Source of the DNA: Pogostemon cablin
Lineage: Eukaryota > Streptophyta > Magnoliopsida > Lamiales > Lamiaceae
Assembly: GCA_023678885.1 (NCBI GenBank)
Contig: CM043009.1
Location: 20,887,117 to 20,951,116 of the forward strand
Direction: 5' to 3'
Length of the DNA stretch: 64,000 nucleotides
A program made the translations under genes and the position numbers. Positions 11,493-21,922 of this stretch are shown piece by piece. The notes beneath the pieces are model-generated. The model was not told the origin of the DNA. It worked only from the letters and a program-made list of their open reading frames with translations, and searched no databases. Position 1 is the first letter of the stretch. Every line of letters starts with the position of its first letter.

Positions 11493-12029
11493 TCTAACGA
11501 GAGGATAATCAATCCAAGTAAGTTTGACTTCTCTCTTTTTTTCTACTTTTAATTAGTTAGGGTTTGTTGAATATGCTTCAATTGATAAATTATAGGTAGA
11601 ATTCCATAAATTACTTCATGGGTCATGCATTATTTGATAATTTGTAGTCTTAGGATTAACATTTTTTTGTGCATCTATATTTCGCTGGATGTTGATTTTT
11701 CGAAGCTTTTTTTTGTTGAAAATGCAGATGTTGTTCGACCCTGGTTTGTTGAAATTTTGGTGCATTTTTTACCACCTCTGGTCAAACATAGGTAAAGGAG
11801 TTCGACGGGTACCGATCAATTGTGTAGTGTTATGTTCGACCGGTACTGGTCGACTGGTTAGTGTAGCATTCAACCAATACCGGTCGACTAGATAGTATAG
11901 CGTTCAACCAATACTGGTCGACTGGATAGTATAGCGTTCAACCAGTGCTAGTCGAACATTAGATAAATTTTCAACCATCAGCGATCGAACAATATGCTCT
12001 AAGAGTATTATCAGTTTTTCGTTTTCACT
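11493..12029 (+). repeat. Left inverted arm, inner part, with 34-bp tandem units
   Basis: Complementary to 12776-13320. At 11800-11957 it has 4.6 tandem copies of a 34-bp unit (starts 11800, 11834, 11868, 11902, 11936). The unit contains a near-palindromic core of the type ACCGGTACTGGTCGA. Confidence 0.85.
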
Positions 12030-12775
12030 AGACTAACTCTATACTATTTGAATCTATAGATGTTGTATACCATTGGGAAGTGTGCTTTTAACATAGAATC
12101 GACTTTCAACTCTATTATTAGAAGAAGAAGAATTCAAAATTTGTATGAAGCTATCATTTTGTCTAATGACAAAAGGATAGAGTTGAGAATCGAGATCGTG
12201 TGCATCTTTTATATTTTTACTTGCTGTCGGAACTACATTTTCAGTATTCTTCCATTCCAACTCCACATTTTTCACTTATTGAATTGAGTGTCCCAAAGGA
12301 GTATTTTTTAATTATGTAAAATAAAAATTATATAGTGCTACTCAAATATTCCCATGTCCATTATGAAAATGAACTTTTATTTTTTCATTGGAATCGAATT
12401 AAAAATTATCACTAATCTACCTAATAAATTTATTCTGCCAAGAATTTATTACTTACTAATATGACTAAACTTTTAAAACTTCTCTCTCTACCCCTCCATA
12501 TTGAATTAGCAATATGTTGGTTGAAGTTACAAAATAATCTTCCCCTTATCCACAAAATCTCCCTCCTCATTCCTCTCACCCACAAAATCTCCATCTTGAT
12601 CATCATTTCTATTTGTCCTTTCAAGTTTGGGATCATTTGTAAGTTCTGGTTCAGTAACCCACGTATTAAGATGTGTAAGTGAAGGAGGGAGTTGTACATC
12701 TTGTTGTTGTGCTTAATTACGTTCCAATATTTGTTGTCTTCTATTAGATGTAGTTGGGTGAGTATGCCAACAAAA
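12030..12775 (-). pseudogene. Spacer of the foldback element, with a captured coding-like segment
   Basis: On the minus strand a frame around 12545-12760 reads with normal amino-acid usage: HPTTSNRRQQILERN, a stop, then VQLPPSLTHLNTWVTEPEL and an acidic stretch rich in N, D, E and G (DDQDGDFVGERNEEGDF). A second minus frame at 12054-12275 encodes 73 residues (MKNVELEWKNTENVV...). I do not recognise either. The composition looks like a captured gene fragment with one in-frame stop rather than random AT-rich DNA. Whether it came from a host gene or from an autonomous parent element cannot be told. Confidence 0.35.
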
Positions 12776-13575
12776 ACGAAAACGAAAAACTGATAACACT
12801 CCTAGAGCATATTGTTCGATCGTTGATGGTTGAAATTTTGTCTAATATTCGACCGGCACTAGTTGAATGCTATACTATCCAGTCGACCGGTATCGATTGA
12901 ACGCTATACTATCTAGTCGACTAGTACTAGTTGAATGCTACACTAACCAGTCGACCAGTACCGATCGAACATAATACTACGCAATCGACCGGTACCCATC
13001 GAACGCCTTCACCTATGTTCGACCAATGGTAGTCGAAAATGCACCAAAATTTCAACAAATCAGGGTCGAACAGCATCTGCATTTTCAACAAAATAAAGCT
13101 TCGAAAAATCAACTTCCAACGAAATTTAGATGCACAAATGCTAATCCTAATACTACAAATTATCAAATAATGCATGACCCATGAAGTAATTTATGCAATT
13201 CTACCTATAATTTATCAATTGAAGCATATTCAACAAACCCTAACTAATTAAAAGTAGAAAAAAAAGAGAGAAGCCAAACATACTTGAATTGATTATCCTC
13301 TCGTTAGAGTTTTCATCTGCCATTAAATTGATTTATCGTGGTAAGAGAAAGTTTCTTCTCTTTCTTCTTTCTCTTTTTCCTTCCTTCTCTTCTTCCTCCT
13401 TTTTTTCTTCATGTCGTGTGTTGTGTTAAGTAATTTTTGTTTTAAATGAATAAGTAAGAGTATTTAAATTTAAAGGGTATAATTGTAAAAGTAAGATAGA
13501 TGTATATATAATTTTGATTGGTGTATTGAATAATAAGTGTATGCATTAAAGCGATGTGTGTGGTTTGCCGCTGCC
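12776..13575 (-). repeat. Right inverted arm of the foldback element
   Basis: Complementary to the reassembled left arm. It contains the complementary array of 34-bp units at about 12848-13004. The uninterrupted sequence around 13305-13320 is the complement of the target site of the LTR element in the other arm. Confidence 0.85.
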
Positions 13576-13682
13576 ATTCTCTCAATCCACCACTTCTTCA
13601 TTTCAACCCTCAAACTTACGGCCACCTCATACTACAAAATCCCAATCCAAAAGTGTTCGATGAAAGAGAAATAAAGCCGTTA

Positions 13683-15052
13683 ATGGCGAATTTCTCCTTC
13701 CGAAACCATGATTCAGCACATAAAATCTTTTCTGAATGCGAAGCTCGAATAACCATATTATCCAAATCTTGGTACATCGCACTCGCCCCAACTTAGATTT
13801 CGATCAGCGCGATCAAAATGTGGATGGATTTCGGGAATTCACGAAGAAGACGATGCAAAGGTATGAAGAATTGAATCGAAAGATTGAGAGTTTCAGGCTG
13901 TTCATGACTAGGACATGTTTTAATGATTTTGAATCTCGTAGTTACTCTATTGATCAAGATCAAGAATTGTTTGAGAAATATATGAATATGGCTGAGGAAT
14001 TAACTGTGAAAGCGATGAAATTGGGTACTGTAGATTTCAATTTTGAACTAGAATGGATTGGTAGATTATTCCCTTTACCTCGTGAATCCGAAACCCTAAT
14101 CAGATTATGTTTAACTAGGTGCCAAATTGATTTAGGGAAAGAAAAAAAGGTTAGTTGTTTAGGACTTAAATCTCTTAATTTATAGAATCTTGACATACGG
14201 AAGAATGCTATACATTAAATTCATGCTTCTTTCTGGAATGGGTTGTTAGTGGTCCAATCAATCTCCACCCAGTTGTATAAGCTGAAATCTTTGATGTTAA
14301 GGGGTGTGGATATTGATTCCTCGTTTTTCAGTGACCTTTCGCCTAAATTTCCTTTACTGAAGAATTTATCCCTTATTGGTTGTGGTGGATGCGAAGGAAT
14401 GGAACTTTGTTGCCGTTCCCTGGAGTACATAAGATTTAATCTCTTAGGTCACGATGATCAGCTGTTGTGGGCTAAATGTGATGTTCCAAATATTCGTGTT
14501 TAAATATTCAGGTCGGAACTTGCCTTCACTGTCTTTTAAAACAGCTTCAAGGAAATGGGAGTCTGATATGACCATACATTGTCGTCATTGTAGTGCTGAA
14601 TGGTTCCTTGAGTTGAATAAATTTCTAGATACTTTGAGCATGTCAAAATTTTCTCTTTCTCTCTGCATTTTTAGCTTTGAGAAGAGAGAAGTGGAATTTT
14701 CAAGGTATTAGTAAAATTGCAGTCGAGAATTTGAATATCAAAGAGATGCCCTGTGATGATTCACTCATTGTAAAATGCTTATTTCAAAGTTGTAGGCTTG
14801 TAGCCCTAAGTTCATTACTCAGTATGCTTATCCTTGGCTACAAGGAAGCGCGTTCCTAAAGATTCTTTATAAAGAAACAGGATCGAGAAAGTAAATGTGG
14901 AACTTTTTGAAGAGAGCAACGCTGAGTGGCGGCCTTTGCCCTGGAAGACATTGTTGATTAATTCATCTACACCTAAGGAAATGAAAAAACTCCGAATGCA
15001 ATTGAGATGGCAACCAGAGCTTTCAGATCCAGGTGATGGAAATATGAGCTAA
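13683..15052 (+). pseudogene. F-box/LRR protein pseudogene (plant RNI-like F-box family)
   Basis: It starts at ATG 13683 with an F-box remnant (MANF..., then ITILSKSWY), followed in another frame by NLDFDQRD, TMQRYEELNRKIESFRLF, leucine-rich segments (LYKLKSLMLRGVDIDSSF, FPLLKNLSLIGCGGCEGMEL, SLEYIRFNL), the family block LPSLSFKTASRKWESDMTI, and the C-terminal VNVELFEESNAEWRPL ending at TAA 15050-15052. At least five frame changes or stops break it (near 13795, 14183, 14503, 14709, 14858). Intact relatives would be substrate receptors of SCF ubiquitin ligases. The foldback element ends only about 100 bases upstream, so promoter disruption may have started the decay. Paralogous fragments lie at 43690-44745 and 57374-58043. 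Confidence 0.8.
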
Positions 15053-15639
15053 TGTTTGAGCTTGTCCAGAGTACTCTTACTCTCTGCTTTTCGAACATGT
15101 TAGACTTGGAGAAAGACATGGAAATTCAAGGTTCGCATAAACACTGTGGTGAGAGTTAGAATGTTTACTCCTTCTAAAGTAAGTTTTGATAAAGAAAGCA
15201 CTCTAGGGAAACATATGTTTTGAGATGTGGAAATAAGGATTGGATGATGAATTTGACTTGATTTAATATATCTTTTCCTTCACTGTATGCATTATCCAGA
15301 CCTGCTATATTGTGTACACAAATGATGGTAATACTTTTATCATCCTTGTATGACATACTTATGTAATTTTTATTTAATTTTTAAGAAAAATAGATAGATT
15401 GAATAACACAAACATATACTATTGAGGTGACATGAGAATGTAACATCTCAAATTCAACCCCTACTTGTATAGATAATTGGATATGGATAACTGACTGATA
15501 TTGTAAGATAGTAATATAGGAGAATTTAAAACCAAGTCGTCTCATACAAGATAGTTTTTTTAAAAAAAATACGAGTTAAATGCACTTTTAGTCCCATATC
15601 TTAAAAATGTACTTATCAAACACCCCGACGAGACAAGCA
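15053..15639. other. 3' flank of the F-box pseudogene
   Basis: The first 250 bases look like degraded 3' UTR of the F-box family; the rest is AT-rich spacer. No gene is supported. Confidence 0.4.
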
Positions 15640-15850
15640 CATTCAGCAGGTTGATCTTAGCTGCACTTCTTACTCCCATGCAGGCTGCATTGGGCTGTAA
15701 AGGTAGCAACTGAGGTGTGAACCTGCTCATCTCATGCTCAACGAGACACAAGTCGATTATGTAGAATGACATCATTTCCAACGTAAATTTGGCCATGTTT
15801 TATGGCTTTGAGGAACGTCTCATGAACATGTATGGCTTGAACTCAGTCAC
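15640..15850 (-). pseudogene. Cyclin-B-like fragment
   Basis: The minus-strand frame (start near 15796) reads LEMMSFYIIDLCLVEHEMSR, close to the block between the two cyclin folds of plant B2-type cyclins, and continues FTPQLLPLQPNAAC where the family has a PPSLLAAAA-type segment. Just upstream, in another frame, is PYMFMRRS, matching the preceding cyclin segment. The reading frame is shifted and only about 70 residues remain, so it is a dead fragment. Confidence 0.55.
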
Positions 15851-15860
15851 CACTTGGTAA

Positions 15861-16548
15861 GGATAAGAATAAAAAAGTATTGATTCTCTAACTCTCAGGG
15901 ACAAAATGAGGGAGGATATTGAGAATGAAAAAGTATTGATTATCTAATGGTAATTATTGTAATCCTTAATTATTCTTATGGATTCAATGGTTATCTCATC
16001 CCTTCCTTCAATTTCATTTTATTATCATTAAACTTATTAATGATTCACATTCGAAATTTAAACACATTACCATTGTTATTTTGAAATTAACCATGCCACT
16101 CCTCAATTTCTCTAGTAAGCTTTGTCGGATATCGTTATAAAGTCCACTACGTTTCATGCAAGGAGGTAGCAATCAATAGCACAAATAACGAGAAACTTTT
16201 TTCTCATCAGTTGAATAATTAACTAATATGTGATGATTAAATTGCTTGATAACTTACAATTCATAGGTGGACTATAATGGAAATTGTCACAATTTAGAGG
16301 GATGGGGGGAGTAATTTTCCACCAATTACAACCAATTATATGGAACTAGGACTCTTGTAAAGTTTGGGTCGGTGTTTAATTTGGGTTTATCATGTAGCAC
16401 CTATGAAATATATCTGTAAATAAATTAAACACCAAATTGAAATAAGAATATATATCTCCAGCAAATATTAACAATATATAAACGCATATAAGCTCATACA
16501 TTTATATTCTTTTATATAGGACAACATTTCTTAGAAGGAAATAAAACA
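15861..16548. other. AT-rich spacer and 3' flank of the CYSTM-like gene
   Basis: No coding frame is supported. A lone Stowaway-like half-terminus (GGGATGGGGGGAGTA) lies near 16300. The part after about 16440 is probably 3' UTR of the minus-strand gene. Confidence 0.45.
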
Positions 16549-17188
16549 TCATCCATAAGGAGAGGGTTCGCCAGGATAACCCAACGGGCCGGATTGACTT
16601 GGTGGTCCTGGTGGACCTCCAATAACAGAGCCTAGTAACCCATAATGTCGAGGCCTAACATCAGGAGGTGGTGGGCCTTCAACAAGGGAGCCCATTAACC
16701 CTTCATGTCGATGAGCATAAACAGAATGTTGCGGTGGAGATGGGCCACCGAAAATCGAGCCCATCAAACCATGAGGCTGTTGCCCAATATCAGGAGGTGG
16801 CGGTGGCGGTTCGTCCAGTGATCCAATAGGAGGCCCAGGAAATCTACGTCGGCCCGTAAAACAATCTTCAAGAAGCCAGCAACAACAAAAGACATAGAAG
16901 CTGAAACATGCATAATTTTTATTTAATTACTATTACATGCTTTTATAAATATATTTTGTAAATTACCCCATCCCCATATGAATTGATTTGTAAATTGTAA
17001 ACAGAATAATTATTACATGGATATTTTTAAAGATTAAATAATAATATAATAATAAAGTAAAAAGAAGGAAAAACTGACCAAGAGGTGACAGCAGTACATA
17101 AGTTGTTAAGAAAACCATGGACAAGGCTGGGCCTTGAGCGTGAACCATTCCAGTAGGGGCCCGAACCCGGCCCACTCTGCGGTCTCAT
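16549..17188 (-). CDS. Cysteine-rich transmembrane-module (CYSTM-like) protein, two exons
   Basis: Exon 1 is 17188-17079 and exon 2 is 16900-16549, separated by a 178-bp GT-AG intron (17078-16901); the joined length of 462 bp is 153 codons plus stop with no disruption. The start ATG at 17188 opens the frame. The N-terminal ~37 residues are Pro/Gly/Ser-rich (MRPQSGPGSGPYWNG, then PSLVHGFLNNLCTAVTS). The exon junction rebuilds CFYVFCCCWLLEDCF, a Cys-rich hydrophobic module like those of plant CYSTM proteins, which are small membrane-associated proteins linked to stress. The C-terminal ~100 residues are a Pro/Gly tail with repeats of the type GL(M/L)GS(I/L/V)..GPPPP at a spacing of about 21 residues. 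A central rather than C-terminal module is unusual for classic CYSTM proteins, so the family label is an inference; the gene model itself is well supported. Confidence 0.75.
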
Positions 17189-17400
17189 TCCTGGAGAAAT
17201 CAAATGTAAAATAATTTTCTTGAGGGGAATGGAAATTGATTGTTAAGAGTTGGAAGGTGGAAGAGAATGAATCCAATATAAGAGCTCGTGTATGTAGTTG
17301 TGGGGGGCCGGGTGGGTGGGATGGGGTGGGTGAGGGACAGGTGGTGGTAAAGATTGCATGGCATTTTCTGGACATCCCACGTATAACTACGCAGGGAGGA
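17189..17400 (-). promoter_or_regulatory. Promoter and 5' leader of the CYSTM-like gene
   Basis: Read on minus, a TATA-like CTCTTATATTGG lies at about 17272-17285, roughly 90 bases before the ATG, followed by a CT/CA-rich leader. Further upstream is a C-rich block (CACCCACCCCATCCCACCCA). The assignment rests on position and composition only. Confidence 0.4.
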
Positions 17401-17466
17401 TAAACTCAAATTTGTTATTTTCTTTCGAATATATTTTTTAATAAAAAACACATTTAAATTCTATTA

Positions 17467-17497
<31 letters not shown>

Positions 17498-18546
17498 TTT
17501 GTAGTTGTCATAAAAGGGGATTTATTATTATTTATTTTTAATGTAACAACTACGTATTGGAGCACCTCATCATATAGGTGCTAACCCGGATTTTATTGTG
17601 AAATTCCATTGATAAATTAGTATTTCAAATTAAATATGTTCAACAAATTCTTATATTGTTACACAAAATAATAAGAATAATTCTTTAAACTATAAGTAAA
17701 TCAGTCTCTTTCACACCATTATATCAATATGTCACATGAGATTATTGTATTTGATTAGGTTTTGGTAGCCTCATCTCTATCTCAGTCGATTAAGGAAAAA
17801 GATAAACTCTATTGGAAACCAAAAAGATCCATATTCGTAAGCATCCATAAATTGAGGTGCCAAGCGCCATGGATATGCAGCAAACTTCGTAGCGATAACG
17901 AACTATCTTGCACCTGCTTATTTCCTTGCATACACGCAATAAAAATACCGAATCAACAACATAAAAAGATCAAATACTGAAAATTCACAAAAGCGTGGAT
18001 AAGCATTCCAAAAAGCTTTTCACTTTGTCCATTTAACTTCACATGCCATAAGAATCAGTTGTATAAAACAAATAAATCTCATTCTCAACGGAAAGATTAA
18101 ATTTTATGATGTTTATTTTTCTTTCCGTAGTGTTGTAGCTACCACTCTGCCATACAAATTATAGTTTCACTTGTAAGCAGCAACGAGAGATACATGAAAC
18201 CACACTTAAATTTTGGAAAAACTAAAACAATGAATCCCAATATCATTACTCCAAACTTGGACCATTTGCACATACTCAGCATTTAAGAAAGAAATTTTAT
18301 TTCAAATTTGGTCCAATTCCACTAAAATCTTACCTAATTAGTAAATACCCAAATATTTGCACAAGGAAAAAAAAGAAATACTTTCAAGATGAGAAGTAAA
18401 AAAGGATATGAGCCAAAATGGCATGAGCTGATCATCTACAGGTAAAAATCAACTGCATCATTCATCACATGAATTACATTATATTATATGCTCTGAAGCA
18501 AGATAAAACTACAAGGAAACAGAATAAGTAAGGATACTCACAATCG
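17401..18546. other. Spacer of uncertain content
   Basis: It contains short (TTA)n/(TTTA)n runs at 17461-17500. Frames on both strands between 17760 and 17980 are of moderate length but match nothing I recognise. A minus-strand gene tail could lie here; I cannot support it. Confidence 0.3.
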
Positions 18547-18671
18547 TCAATGCTTCCGATGTGCATTCCTCCTCGTTATGTGCATGCACCACACTACAAT
18601 CTTCGAATCCTTACCAACATCAGATGACCCCTTACATTCACTTTCTGATGTTGCTTCATCATTTTTACCCT
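18547..18671 (-). pseudogene. Exon-like C-terminal segment of an unidentified gene
   Basis: Read on minus, AATATTTTAG|AGGG gives a plausible acceptor at 18671 and the frame then encodes EGKNDEATSESECKGSSDVG, followed by KDSKIVVWCMHITRRNAHRK and a stop at 18547-18549. Amino-acid composition is gene-like (acidic, then basic). A second minus frame at about 18860-18990 reads VSRLLTRRVGNHIESAFGQA then VCKVLGWDIDYLPA and may be an upstream exon of the same gene. I do not recognise the family. Intact or decayed status cannot be judged. Confidence 0.3.
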
Positions 18672-19882
18672 CTAAAATATTATTATTTTATAGAATCCAA
18701 ATTGATAACATGACTACTAAGAGCCATGGAGAAGCTTTCCTTATTATTAGACCATCATTCCCCTGCACAAGAATTAATATTAAGCATTAGAAAAGGTGAA
18801 ATATGCAAAATTCTAAACGTGGCAAACATAATGAAGGATATATACAAGTATAGAAGCAATAGCGGGGAGGTAATCAATATCCCAACCAAGAACCTTACAG
18901 ACAGCTTGTCCGAATGCTGACTCTATGTGATTTCCTACTCTTCGTGTTAGCAATCGTGAAACATCCCTTGAACTTCTTCAAAGTTTTCTTTCCCCCTAAA
19001 CCCTAAACCACAAACCAGTCAAGTAAACTCTTCATTGACCAAATTATTCTCATAATACTCCATCATTCTTATTATCATTCAATATCTTAAAGAGAAATCT
19101 GTACTCCTCTTGCCCATCGTCCAACTCCATCAACTAATTATTTCCATCGCTGCAACTATCTATATCATCAGAATCATCGACATTATTACTTACGAAACAC
19201 ATAATTCACAACCCATGTACTTACAGTCTAAGGCTACAACTCCTAAGTCTTTTATTGTTGCAATGAAGCACATAAGTCACAACCAAAATAACTTAACAGT
19301 ATAAGCCTACAACTCCCAAGTCCTATCCAGTTCACCAGACTCTATAAGTTCATTTATTGTTAATGTCAACTTAATTAGATGCTCTTAACACTGCTCTTAT
19401 TCTTCCATCAAGAAGCTATTACAAAAATATACTGGATATATAAATAAGAAATCAAAATCATGACTGATTGTGCCCAAACTTGCATTAGATTAGTTCCTAT
19501 AACTCAAGAAAATGTAGCATTGCTTATGAACCATCAATCATCGTAAAATTCCTACATATACGTGATATCAAGGGGACTTGCACATAACCTAAATTAAAGA
19601 TTACATTAAACATCATCATTGATGGCACCCATTACATCCTCATCCTCCAAGGGTAGCTTCCTTTCTTCCAATCCCTACCAGCAATTCCTGTTGATTGTTG
19701 CTACATTGAGAACATATATATGTCTAATGGTGCACATAACAGCAGTGGAATTCAAACATAATCAGATATAAATGCCTTCCTCACTTAATGGTCTCAATTT
19801 TCCTATTATCATTCAGCTTTTAGTATTACAGAGAATTATATTTGAATATACTTTACTTTTCAATTATATACTACTAGCATGT
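18672..19882. other. Spacer with a few exon-like minus-strand frames
   Basis: Besides the frame at 18860-18990, a minus frame at about 19612-19680 reads GLEERKLPLEDEDVMGAIND and one near 19150-19190 reads NNVDDSDDIDSCSDGN. Each is short and could be the tail of a decayed gene on the minus strand. No continuous gene model can be built. Confidence 0.25.
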
Positions 19883-19903
19883 AACCCGCGTGATACGCGG
19901 GTT
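19883..19903. repeat. Short GC palindrome
   Basis: The sequence AACCCGCG-TGATA-CGCGGGTT forms an 8-bp stem with a 5-base loop in otherwise AT-rich DNA, preceded by TACTAGCATGT. Such 'tactagcatgtaacccg' hairpins recur at the edges of plant repeats; which element this marks is unclear. Confidence 0.6.
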
Positions 19904-20250
19904 TAATAAAATTTTAATTATTAAAATAATACTATTAAAAAATTATTATGAAATATTGATATTCCATGCATTATTAATTTTATTTAGTAATGTACATGTG
20001 ATTCTTAATAAATGTGTTATTTTTTATATTCAACTTTTTATTAAAAAATTAACATAAAATAAATTTGCTAAGAAATCACCAGCAAATTGTATAAGTTTGA
20101 ATGCGTATCTTTCGAATATGGGTGCATTGGAGAATTTTTATATTACAAATGTAATTATTAATTCATTTATTTTATGTCTAATTGAAAATACTTATGAAAA
20201 AGAAAGTTAAAAAAGAATTGGTCAAAAGCATAATAAAAATTTAAGAGATA

Positions 20251-20288
20251 CTTTCTTGTGAGATAGGTTATTTGTGAGACGGGTTGAT
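20251..20288. mobile_element. Left part of a MITE split by the Gypsy-like element
   Basis: The sequence CTTTCTTGTGAGATAGG...TTTGTGAGACGGG is inverted relative to ...GTCTCATAAACAGTCTCACG...CGTCTCACAAAG at about 33800-33851. The MITE is interrupted after 20288 and resumes at 33626. A related sequence (TTTGTGAGACGGGTTGTGAG...CTAAAGTATGC) lies at 4094-4225. Confidence 0.6.
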
Positions 20289-21922
20289 TGATTGGTCGTT
20301 ATAGTCCGGGCGACCAAGCAACAAAATATCGAACCCAAGGGAATTTAGGATCCATGGCCTTTAGGTATAGTATCGTAATTAGTTAGGGACGATCGAAAAG
20401 GAGGTAAATAAATAAAAGAAAATACAATGCATGAAAAAGTAATTCTAATTACAATATTTTTGGATTTTCAATGCCATGGTAGTTTTCATGATACACTCAT
20501 ATAATCAATCATCCAACATCTTTAATTGTTTTCTATTTTTAAGCAAATCATGGTAAGGGCGATCACTATTTCCACCTATCCCCAATGGCCATGGTGAATA
20601 GGATGTAGATTATTTTCACAACCCCTAAAAAGCTCCTAGGATCGATCCTACTTACAATTCCCTTCAAGGTACTATGCTCGTATGGATGGGGTTCCCTTCA
20701 CTAGTTTAATCCTCGGGCACAAGTTATCTCACTAGTGTTCATTTATGTTGTTCTAAATATAAGAACTCCCGGCCAGGCTCTCCTTATATTAAACCCACGT
20801 GTAATAAAGGGAAGAAACTTACATATGATAATCATGCAAAGCAACTAAGGGTAAAGCAACGACAAGACATGTCGATACACAATACACAACCTAATCACTG
20901 TACACTAATACCAAAGACATAAATCCCATATTATTACAAGCATATTAATTTCATAAATGAAACCTAATCAAAGCCGGAAATTCAATCAAGACATTTTCAT
21001 AAATTAATCAATAATCATGCCATCAATCAACCACCAAAACATAGAAAATAGAAAGATAATAAGTAGGATTAGATTACACCTTAATGAAGTTTTACATTCA
21101 TGAAGATTATCCACTCCTTGGTGTCTCCACCTTCTTGGAAAGCAAATAAAATCCTAAACTAGAAAAAACATTAAAACTACGGATCCCTCACCCCGAAAGG
21201 GGGAGGGATCTTACAACTATCTAATGAAGACTTAAATAGATGGAGAATGGTGGTGTGGTGTACCCTCCAAGAGGAGGAATGGGAATTGGGAATTTGGGGG
21301 TGTGAGGCATGGGAGAAGCAACCCTTGCTGCTCTTCTTCTTGGAGGAATGAGATTTGGGGGGTATTTATACCCCCCTTTGGAAGCCCTAGCATCGCACTT
21401 GAAATTTCGCAGAAGTGCATAAAAACACGGTCGTGTTTTTATGCACTTGCCCGTGTTTTCCTGCATCAGCACTTTTTCAGCAAAAAAACGCGATTTTTCA
21501 CCCAAGTGCATGAAAACACGGGAGTGTTTTCCTGCATCTGCCCGTATTTTCTTGCAAAATTTCAGCTCTCTGGACATAATTCACATTGCATAAAAACACG
21601 GGCTCGACGTAAAAACACGGGCGTGTTTTTACGTCATTTTGCCCATTTTTCATTTTTCTCCTTTCTTCTCCATTCTTCATGCTTTTCTTGACATTTATCT
21701 TCATAATTCGCCCCGATTTAATTCTCGTTTCTTCCATCACTCTTTTAAGCTCAAAAGGCACTCATTTTCTACAAAAATAAGCAAAAATACCTTTCTCAAA
21801 CTAATTAAGCAATAAATAGAATTTCCATTAAAATCATGCTTAATTATTGAATTAAAGCCAAATAAATCCAAATAAATTCTTTCAATTAAGCACATAATTC
21901 TAGGTGAATTTCACACCGATCA
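20289..21922 (-). repeat. 3' LTR of the Gypsy-like element (uninterrupted copy)
   Basis: 1634 bp, TG..CA. At 21415-21640 it carries a cluster of palindromes built on AAAACACGGGCGTGTTTT. It preserves the uninterrupted target sequence (GTGTACCCTCC at 21254-21264) of the Copia element that split the other LTR. Confidence 0.9.

Larger units (their letters stand above)
8842..13575. mobile_element. Foldback Mutator-like element
   Basis: Long inverted arms define it: left arm 8842-9157 continued at 11493-12029 after a later LTR insertion, right arm 12776-13575, each about 0.8 kb. Terminal bases are GGCCGCGACTAACCACACAC on the left and, read inward, GGCAGCGGCAAACCACACAC on the right (17 of 20 match). 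It is flanked by ATTCTCTCT (8833-8841) and ATTCTCTCA (13576-13584), a 9-bp target duplication with one mismatch, as Mutator-like elements produce. Both arms carry an array of 34-bp units. The ~0.75 kb spacer has coding-like frames but no recognisable transposase, so the element is non-autonomous. The Mutator assignment rests on target-site length and arm structure. Confidence 0.75.

Noticed and set aside
8555..13600. CRISPR-like array from the regularly spaced 34-bp units
   Set aside because: The units are directly adjacent with no unique spacers, in a plant transposon arm.
21221..21761. Frames with repeated KTRPCFYA(L) and NTGK/R motifs on both strands
   Set aside because: They are translations of the palindromic CACGG repeats in the Gypsy-like LTR, recurring at 32923-33409 in the other LTR. 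Not proteins.
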